Positions 58,000 through 64,000 of a DNA stretch of 64,000 nucleotides are shown here, piece after piece. The DNA is taken from positions 2,021,501 through 2,085,500 of the forward strand of contig NZ_CP088245.1 of assembly GCF_021117275.1 (NCBI RefSeq). Direction: 5' to 3'. Every line of letters begins with the position of its first letter. Position 1 is the first letter of the stretch. The notes below the pieces were generated by a model. The model saw nothing but the letters and a program-made list of their open reading frames with translations. It was not told the DNA's origin and ran no database searches. A program made the translations under genes and the position numbers. Source of the stretch: Metabacillus sp. B2-18 (lineage in GTDB: Bacteria; Bacillota; Bacilli; Bacillales; Bacillaceae).

Positions 58000-59036
58000 C
58001 AAACGTTGATATAGCAAGGTTTTAAGCGATTTACAGATTGAAATCCTAAGTAGAAAAACTGTTATTGGTGAATCTTTCTTCGGGATTTTTAATATAAACT
58101 GCTTAATCTTTCTTACATAACGTAGAAGACCATTTTTTCTGATGAAAAATTCAGGAAGGGTGGTCTTTTTTTATGCTTATTTAAAAGATGTTTTATCGGA
58201 GTATTTCTACCACTGTCAGGCGAAGGGATATACCCTAAAACAATGAAAAATAAAAATCAGGAGTAAAGCAACTTAAGCAGTTTCTTGTCGATAAATAGAT
58301 TAAACATAGAGAAATTGAATTAAATGAGAATGGCTTTTTAGAGGAATGTCATAAAAAGCAATTGTTGCCCAAAGGGATTACTTTGTCACCTTCTCACACA
58401 GCGTAATGACAATAAACAAGGCAATGCAGAAACAGTTATGAAGCATTATGTGAACACAAACATAGTAAACTCTGTAGATGCTAACAGAAAGATACCACAA
58501 TTGATTGTTGCACCAAACTAAAACAGAGGACAGTCAATATCCTGGCAATCACGTTTAAAAATCCTTGCAGAAGAAATAGCAAGTATCTCACTTCTTATGT
58601 TGAAGGACAAGGTGAAGGGATTGACAGAAGAGTCGTTGATCTGATTCAGGTTGATATCGACATGAGATGTTTGTAGAGCTAAAGATACAGCAGAAACAAA
58701 CGATGATGGAACAGCTAGGCTCGAGGTTGTTGTTTATGATTTAAACACTAGGAGCTATGTAACAGATACATTTGGAAAATTAAATGTGAAGGAAGTGGTT
58801 ATTTGAATAACAGAAGCTACTAAAATTGCAATTGAAAGATTAGCGAAGTATGGGATTGAAGCCGGATTATGATGTTACAAATGATTATGAAGTCCCTCTT
58901 ATTTCTATGATAAATGCTTTGGTTAAAGCTATTGAAGATAGAAAACTGAAGTAGATAGGTTCTGTGTTTTACAGATTGTAGAAATATATGGTAATATTTT
59001 CGTGGTTGATAGATTTCAAATTGAAGGGAGAAGACC
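58000..59036. pseudogene. Decayed integrase and phage-like DNA
   Basis: No intact gene is present. At about 58215-58320 broken frames read FYHCQAKGYT, TMKNKNQE and KQLKQFLVDK in succession, as in the core-binding domain of a tyrosine recombinase with several frame breaks. At about 58560-58955 other pieces read YVEGQGEGIDRRVVDLIQVDID, split by stops, TAETNDDGTARLEVVVYDLN and ITEATKIAIERLAKYGIEAG. They look like remains of phage-type genes that I cannot name. The first about 150 bp contain a hairpin (AGAAGACCAttttttc...GGTGGTCTTTTT type, about 58124-58174). Confidence 0.5.
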
Positions 59037-60017
59037 ATGAAAAAAATAATATTATCAATGTTTACAGTATTGGTTGCATTAACATTAACAGTAAATACTG
59101 CTAGTGCTAGTAGTTACACTGATGCTGCAAATTTAGGTGAGGTACTTAAAACAAAGTTATCTAGCTTCAATTCCACAATTAACTCGGGTGACATATCTTT
59201 AATTGATGATCAGTATGATTCATTTTCTAATGATATTAAGAAGACTGAAAGAGCAATTGGAAAGACTTCAGGAAAATCCAACAGAGATGCTTTGAATAAT
59301 AAATATGTGAAGCCAGCGAAGGTTGCAAGAGAACGTGTTATCTATGAAGTGTCTCAATATAGATTAATGAAAGTAATAAATGACTCACTTACAGCAAACA
59401 GAGTTGATATAGCAAATAGTGACTTTGCAAAACTTGAAAGATTAGAAAAAAGAGCAGTTGAAATTAAAGAAGCTGGTGGGTATGAGCAGTTACCTGCTAA
59501 AGTGAGCAATGGACTATCTAAAATAAAAAGTGATATTGTTGACAAATTAAACGAACTTAATAATAGAAATTCTAGAAAGAATCCAGCAGGAATTGGTGAA
59601 ACATTACTTGTTGAAAAAGATGATTGGTTAGACGGTCATGTTAAATATGAGGTTGAACTAACAGATGTTATCACAGGTGATGAAGCATTAACTTTGGTAA
59701 AAGAAGCAAACATGTATAATGATTCACCAGATGCCGGTATGAAATACGTGTTAGCTAAGTTTAGAATAAAAGTTCTTGAATTAGAAAAAGAACCATATGA
59801 TATAAATCATGCTAAATTTAAAGCTGTTAGTGGAAGTGGAGTAACGTATGATGACTGGATTTCTATTGCTGGTCTTGAACCAGACTTAAGAAACGATTTG
59901 TATGAAGGTGCAGAACATGAAGGTTGGACATATTTCATGGTAGATGAAAATGATGAACCTTTAGTTGTATTTAATCAAGGTTGGGATGATGAAGTTTGGT
60001 TTGACATAAGTAATTAA
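59037..60017 (+). CDS. Secreted protein with coiled N-terminal region and DUF4352-like domain
   Basis: 326 residues. A Sec signal peptide ends near residue 25 (LTVNTASASS). Residues 30-185 are helical (FNSTINSGDISLIDDQYDSF...; KLERLEKRAVEIKEAGGYEQ), reminiscent of the helical segments of Geobacillus SbsC-type surface proteins. Residues 190-326 (IGETLLVEKDDWLDGHVKYE; VLAKFRIKVLELEKEPYDIN; AEHEGWTYFMVDENDEPLVV) form a beta-rich domain like DUF4352. It is probably cell-surface associated; the role is unknown. GAAGGGAG precedes the ATG. Confidence 0.82.
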   Translation: MKKIILSMFTVLVALTLTVNTASASSYTDAANLGEVLKTKLSSFNSTINSGDISLIDDQYDSFSNDIKKTERAIGKTSGKSNRDALNNKYVKPAKVARERVIYEVSQYRLMKVINDSLTANRVDIANSDFAKLERLEKRAVEIKEAGGYEQLPAKVSNGLSKIKSDIVDKLNELNNRNSRKNPAGIGETLLVEKDDWLDGHVKYEVELTDVITGDEALTLVKEANMYNDSPDAGMKYVLAKFRIKVLELEKEPYDINHAKFKAVSGSGVTYDDWISIAGLEPDLRNDLYEGAEHEGWTYFMVDENDEPLVVFNQGWDDEVWFDISN

Positions 60018-60022
60018 GTAGA

Positions 60023-60058
60023 AATAACCCCTTTCCTGATTTGGTAGGGGTTATTTTG
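60023..60058 (+). terminator. Terminator of the secreted-protein gene
   Basis: The 10-bp stem AATAACCCCT/AGGGGTTATT with a 13-nt loop is followed by TTTT. Confidence 0.85.
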
Positions 60059-60120
60059 TTTACTCCAATTACAATTATTTTACATCCTAATTTGTTACAA
60101 TTGTTTTGAGGTGTATTTAA

Positions 60121-60269
60121 ATGTTTATATCGCCAATGTTGTTACACAAATCTGATCATCCTTTTGAAGATGATTTTATATAACTGAGTTAAAATTAGAT
60201 GGTGTTAGTATACTTTGGACTAAGTTTAATGACAAGGTACGTATTTACACTCGACACAATAATGATTAA
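60121..60269 (+). pseudogene. ATP-dependent DNA ligase remnant (5' part)
   Basis: The frame starts MFISPMLLHKSDHPFEDDFI, then a stop and frame change at about 60180-60190. It continues ELKLDGVSILWTKFNDKVRI plus YTRHNND to a stop. This is the N-terminus of phage-type (SP-beta YoqV/LigB-like) ATP-dependent ligases; KLDG contains the adenylated Lys. The remaining 200 or so residues are absent. Confidence 0.7.
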
Positions 60270-60571
60270 CTATTTTAAGAGGATATTATGTCCATTAAAT
60301 GGGTATAGATTCTCTTTTTTAAATATATTAAAACAGTTATATGAAGCTTAAAAAATATGTCAACTATGTTTACTCTAGTATGACAAATCTAAATTGGAGG
60401 ACAAAAAAACGTAAAATAATAGGATGGTCATTAAAGGAAATTAAGGTGGAAAGTACATGAAGGTTCAAGAGATATATTTAGAATCCTAATAGCAAGAGAT
60501 ACATACTCATTGATGGAGAAGGAATACCGGTTAAAAGCAACTCTCTATAACAATAGAGACCATAGTAGCAT

Positions 60572-60760
60572 AACGAAATCTTACGTCAAAAACAAACACA
60601 ATCACCTACTGCAAAACAAATAAAACGTGAAATGAACGAAAATAACAAAGACGCTCTTATGGAGTCATTGAAACGAAAAATTCGCAAGATATAAGACGAA
60701 AACAAACAACTTAGAGAACAGTTAAAAGTAGCCTACGCAGAGGTATATAAAAAATTTTAG
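60572..60760 (+). pseudogene. TnpC-like coiled-coil remnant
   Basis: The frame reads NEILRQKQTQSPTAKQIKRE, MNENNKDALMESLKRKIRKI, then an in-frame TAA at 60692-60694 (probably a former GAA), then DENKQLREQLKVAYAEVYKK and a stop. The helix-turn-helix-lacking tail and coil look like the end of a TnpC/DUF6262 protein of a Tn554-type element. It is independent of the cassette at 8920-16024. Confidence 0.5.
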
Positions 60761-61021
60761 TTTATGCCCAGAACATTGCTCTCCCTCCCTGCTTATTCAA
60801 TTAACAGGCTAGAGTGTTGAAGATCAATTTGTTGAGACTGTGAAGAGTTATACTTAAACTAACGGAGCATTAATATTTAACATGAAACAACTAAATGAGT
60901 TAGAAAAAATGGTATAATTAGGTAAAGATTCGAAAGGAAGTTTTGTTCAACTAATGAAATTGTGGAACAGATAAAAATGCAAATCAATATTCTGGTAGGG
61001 TTTTATTATAGGGGGATTCAT

Positions 61022-62587
61022 TTGCAATTTATTAAAAATATATTTTTTACTTTATCTGGTTTAGTTTTAACAGTCATTTTATTAGGGGCAATCTATTTAT
61101 TTCTAGACAATGAAATAGGAACAATCGTTTTATTAATAGGGTTCATTTGTTTGTTTGCGTTGTTTGTATTAACGCTCATAGGTTTAGTAAGAGGGAGTAT
61201 AAAGTGGTTGAAACTGAATAATAGATTTAGCATATCTTTAATCCTTATCTACGTAGTGGTAACAAGCATTCTATTATGTGGGATTTGGGGATTCAATTTT
61301 GTGTTACATCATGAGTTCGGTATAATGTCTGCAAAAGAAAAAATTCAAATTTTTCAAGGGGAAATTGTAAGTAGCGATGAGATGCGACTGGAAATCATTC
61401 AGGAATACCCTGTTTTAGAGCATCAACATATAACCTTTAGGTACCATCCTGATACGGAGAAACAGGTGCAAGAGATTATCAATAGAATGGAAGATATTAC
61501 GCAACTTGAAAAAGAAATTTTTGGAGAAGAAATCACAAAGACCGAGACGTTAGAAGTAATTGTTCTTCGTAGTTCCAAAGAATTCAATCAGCTAAACCCT
61601 ATTTTTACCGAAACCATAGGTGGCTCTTATGAATCAACCAATAAAAGAGTGATAATTTATCAAAGCAGAGAAAACTTTGCAGATAGCGAATCCTTTATGA
61701 TTGGTACGTTTGCACATGAATATGGTCATTTTCTTCTTGACTTATTTTCGAAGGAAAAAGGAATACATAGTGATGAATTTCCAGCTTGGTATAACGAAGG
61801 ATTATGTGAATATATAAGACATCAAATTGTTGATAATATCCAAATCCGAGAAGAAATTAACACTAATATAAAGTATACAGACCTACATACATCAGAAAAT
61901 TGGAATTCTGAATCGGAAAATACGGATGTATATTATTTAGCCCAAAGAGCAATCGAATATATTGTAGGACGTCAAGGTAATGCAGAGGTATTATCGAACA
62001 TTCTCCTACATCAAAAGGAAACTGGAACATTTGAAGAGTCCTTCTTTCAACTAACAGGGGTGAAATTAGATACATTAAACAAAACCATTTTTTCAATGAA
62101 GGAAGATCTAGAAGAAGCATGGAAAGCATGGTCGCAAGAATCAGATTTTGAAAAGGCTGGAAAACTTTATGAAGAAATAACAGAGAAATATTCTCACGAA
62201 AGCTTAGTTTGGCATCAATTCGCATTAATGCTAGAAGAACAAAAGAAGTGGGATGAAGCACTCATTGCTAGACGAAAGGTGATTAGCTTAAGTCCAGAGG
62301 ATTCAGCTGGTTTCCAAAACATATCCTATTTATTAACAATTATTGATCCAAGTGAATCCTTAGAAATGGCGAATAAAGCTTTGGAATTAACGAAAAAGGA
62401 TCCAGATGGAAATGTTGAATTCATACAGAAGTGGTTAAATGAAATCTCTCAATTTAATGATCTGATAAGTGAAGAAAAATATGCAGAGGCATATCAAGCT
62501 ATTCTCCGAAGTGAACAATTGTCCTACCAGACTACTGTATTGGAAGAATTAAAAAAACAAGAAAAAGAGAACTCTTCGGGGCTATGA
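61022..62587 (+). CDS. Membrane-anchored HExxH metallopeptidase with TPR-like tail
   Basis: About 521 residues from TTG 61022 (AGGGGG 6 nt upstream); the frame is open further up without a ribosome site. Three membrane segments occupy residues about 5-25, 35-60 and 75-100. An outside domain follows with IGTFAHEYGHFLLDLF (zinc motif HEYGH) and FPAWYNEGLCEYI (a downstream Glu that could be the third ligand, as in gluzincins). The C-terminal about 140 residues contain TPR-like helix pairs (WHQFALMLEEQKKWDEALIA). The substrate is unknown. It resembles peptidase MA-like proteins of Firmicutes. Confidence 0.8.
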   Translation: MQFIKNIFFTLSGLVLTVILLGAIYLFLDNEIGTIVLLIGFICLFALFVLTLIGLVRGSIKWLKLNNRFSISLILIYVVVTSILLCGIWGFNFVLHHEFGIMSAKEKIQIFQGEIVSSDEMRLEIIQEYPVLEHQHITFRYHPDTEKQVQEIINRMEDITQLEKEIFGEEITKTETLEVIVLRSSKEFNQLNPIFTETIGGSYESTNKRVIIYQSRENFADSESFMIGTFAHEYGHFLLDLFSKEKGIHSDEFPAWYNEGLCEYIRHQIVDNIQIREEINTNIKYTDLHTSENWNSESENTDVYYLAQRAIEYIVGRQGNAEVLSNILLHQKETGTFEESFFQLTGVKLDTLNKTIFSMKEDLEEAWKAWSQESDFEKAGKLYEEITEKYSHESLVWHQFALMLEEQKKWDEALIARRKVISLSPEDSAGFQNISYLLTIIDPSESLEMANKALELTKKDPDGNVEFIQKWLNEISQFNDLISEEKYAEAYQAILRSEQLSYQTTVLEELKKQEKENSSGL

Positions 62588-62835
62588 CTAAGAAATTATA
62601 AATATTTCTGAGTATTAATACGCTATATTAATAAAGAGAGTTTTAAGCTAACAGGTGCTCATGTTGAACTAGAAACCAGAAAAACAAAAGATCCTTTTCT
62701 GCGTAGTACAACGATACTATGCAAAAAAATAGAAGAATATTGTTCTTCATCAAAGCGCGATTGTTGCAGAAAGTGATCGCTTTTACATATCGAAGAAGAA
62801 GAACTATTAATAGAGTACCTTATAGGAGTGAGATT

Positions 62836-63183
62836 TTGAAAAAACATATTTTGATTTCTCTTTTAGCCTGCCTATCTATGTTGATTAGTGGATGTAATTT
62901 TTTTCAAGGGGGGAAATTACCAATTGAGATGGTTGCCTTTAATAGCCTAACAAAAGAGGAACAAGATAAAATTCCTGTGTCTCCAAAAGATTCATCAGTA
63001 AAAAAAGTGACAGTAAATGATGAATTAAGTGAACAGCTTGGCAATAATCTTATCGGTAAGAGGCTATATGCAGTAATATTTAATGGTACTGAAACTGATT
63101 CTTTAGGCAAACTTATTGTCTATGTGGATTTGAATAAAGAGACAGTTGTTGGAAAAGGTTATGAGAAAAAACTAAATAATTGA
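62836..63183 (+). CDS. Small lipoprotein of unknown function
   Basis: 115 residues from TTG 62836 (AGGAGTGAG upstream). The signal MKKHILISLLACLSMLISGC has a lipobox LISGC and a lipid-modified Cys20. The mature part (LPIEMVAFNSLTKEEQDKIP; KRLYAVIFNGTETDSLGKLI; VYVDLNKETVVGKGYEKK) is a small beta domain. Upstream codons to 62719 are open but unlikely to be translated. The family is not recognised. Confidence 0.75.
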   Translation: MKKHILISLLACLSMLISGCNFFQGGKLPIEMVAFNSLTKEEQDKIPVSPKDSSVKKVTVNDELSEQLGNNLIGKRLYAVIFNGTETDSLGKLIVYVDLNKETVVGKGYEKKLNN

Positions 63184-63219
63184 TTCTCCACAAACGGGCG
63201 CTTTTATGTAATAAAAAAA

Positions 63220-63251
63220 GAGCACATATTATACACGACTAATATGTGCTC
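63220..63251 (+). terminator. Terminator hairpin directly before a group II intron
   Basis: The 12-bp stem GAGCACATATTA/TAATATGTGCTC (63220-63231 and 63240-63251) with an 8-nt loop is preceded by A7 and followed by CTCTTTATT. The intron starts about 11 bp later. Confidence 0.85.
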
Positions 63252-63262
63252 CTCTTTATTGC

Positions 63263-64000
63263 GTGCCCAGCAAGCCGTTAATTGCTAGTTGGTGAAAGTC
63301 CGACCCGAGTAAGTTCCAAGACGCTCGGTAGCTGACAGGCAACTGGTGGAGAAATCCTAAGGTTGAAGCCCTGTGACAAAGTAACTCTCTTGAGAGTGCA
63401 AGCAAACTAACAGGTTGTAACATAAAGTGAATCCTGCCGTCTCGTCAAGAGCATCCACTGTTTGTGGCTAAGGAGAAGTCGAGCCTTGAGTAAATGGGCG
63501 AAGACCATGGAAGGTGTGAAGAACTTGGAGGAGCAGCACCGAAGAATCTCTCGGGATAAGGGGAACGACATGTTAGGAAAGTAGTTAACGGAACTGGGGA
63601 GACCCTCATCATCACTTTCGGAAGAAAGTAAAACAGAAACCTATAAGTGCAAACGAAATGGTGGATGGATGAAAGGGAGTCGGAGGGGGTCATAGTACCT
63701 ATGATGACAATGACAACACAACATTGTCTAGGGAAGGACGGCGTAAGCCAGTACCCTACTTCGTTCATATGTCAGAAGGAGGTAAGAGTCAGTGAATGTC
63801 AAGAAAATGGCTAACTACACCAATAGTGCAAAAGCTCAAGAACTCTGGAAGACGTTATATCTTTGTGCCAAGGAGAGTCCAACTCGTAGATTTCACGCTT
63901 TATATGACAAAATTTATCGTCCTGATATTCTATGGGAGGCATGGCAACGTGTGAAACGTAAGAAAGGTAGTGGAGGTGTCGATGGACAGTCGATTGAACA
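63263..64000 (+). mobile_element. Group II intron, 5' part (runs off the window)
   Basis: The likely 5' splice end is GTGCCCAGCAAGCCG at 63263, with the typical following GTTAATTGCTAGTTGGTGAA and AGTCCGACCCGAG of group II domain I. About 530 nt of GC-richer structured RNA region precede the maturase start at 63792. The 3' half (rest of maturase, domains V and VI) lies outside. It is inserted a few bases behind a terminator stem, a preference known for some bacterial group II introns. Confidence 0.85.
63792..64000 (+). CDS. ltrA: Group II intron reverse transcriptase/maturase, partial
   Basis: The first 69 codons are visible from GTG 63792 (GGAGGTAAG upstream). They read MNVKKMANYTNSAKAQELWK, then LYDKIYRPDILWEAWQRVKR and KKGSGGVDGQSIE. 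The RPDxLxEAWxxVKxNKGxxGxDGxxI region is the standard N-terminal start of the RT domain in LtrA-type maturases. The protein continues past the window end. It promotes intron splicing and retrohoming. Confidence 0.9.
   Translation, partial: MNVKKMANYTNSAKAQELWKTLYLCAKESPTRRFHALYDKIYRPDILWEAWQRVKRKKGSGGVDGQSIE

Overview
The window is low-GC Bacillaceae DNA (Bacillus, Metabacillus or a close relative). The evidence is a long chromosomal block in Bacillus subtilis order: miaB-ymcA-cotE-mutS-mutL, miaA-hfq-spoVK, hflX-ynbB-glnR-glnA, lexA/yneA-yneB-ynzC, sirA-yneF. The organism forms spores (cotE, spoVK, sirA, cwlJ, a ger operon, spoVA genes).

Left third (1-36992), accessory DNA. A first IS21-family element (1 to about 2540) lies upstream of a topoisomerase III gene, topB. 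That topB is cut in two: its 5' part is at 2632-3600 and its 3' part at 35802-36992, and the two join in frame into about 719 residues. The 32,195-bp segment between them (3601-35795) looks like one large tyrosine-recombinase transposon of Tn554-like logic. It has 16-bp inverted ends and subterminal TGGACATAAT-type repeats. It is flanked by two different hexamers, CGTTCA and CGAAGT, which both encode Arg-Ser of the topoisomerase active-site motif Tyr-Pro-Arg-Ser. Near its left end are an intact second topB (6640-8790) and a tightly packed five-gene cassette: four predicted tyrosine recombinases, one carrying six tandem excisionase-like modules, and a TnpC-like coiled-coil protein (8920-16024). 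I consider this the most novel system in the window. A second IS21 element (3874-6377, 5-bp target duplication) sits inside it.

Element cargo (16182-33689) resembles a decayed Tn1546-type spore-resistance island (the spoVA2mob kind). It has a Tn1546-like resolvase with a res-like palindrome but no Tn3 transposase, a deleted inverted cardiolipin synthase copy, a collage of truncated subtilase, gerC and spoVAD pieces, then spoVAE, a DUF1657 gene, three DUF421 genes (one frameshifted) and an intact cardiolipin synthase. An IS1182-family element is inserted in a terminator between two of the DUF421 genes. Further right are cwlJ, an hsp20 gene, an AraC-type regulator cut close by an IS21 end, and a gerB-gerA-gerC germinant-receptor operon whose gerA is split at a run of seven A. 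An IS256-like transposase remnant lies near the right end.

Middle (37170-57999), core chromosome: tRNA modification (miaB, miaA), biofilm/competence control (ymcA), spore coat assembly (cotE), mismatch repair (mutS-mutL, with an in-frame 12-bp repeat in mutL), RNA chaperone (hfq), sporulation (spoVK, sirA), nitrogen control (glnRA with GlnR boxes) and the SOS locus (lexA/yneAB with LexA boxes). tkt, which lies between ynzC and sirA in B. subtilis, is absent from that interval.

Right end (58000-64000), variable: decayed integrase/phage-like DNA, a secreted DUF4352-type protein, remnants of a phage-type DNA ligase and of a TnpC-like gene, a membrane-bound HExxH peptidase, a small lipoprotein, and the 5' part of a group II intron inserted just behind a terminator hairpin.
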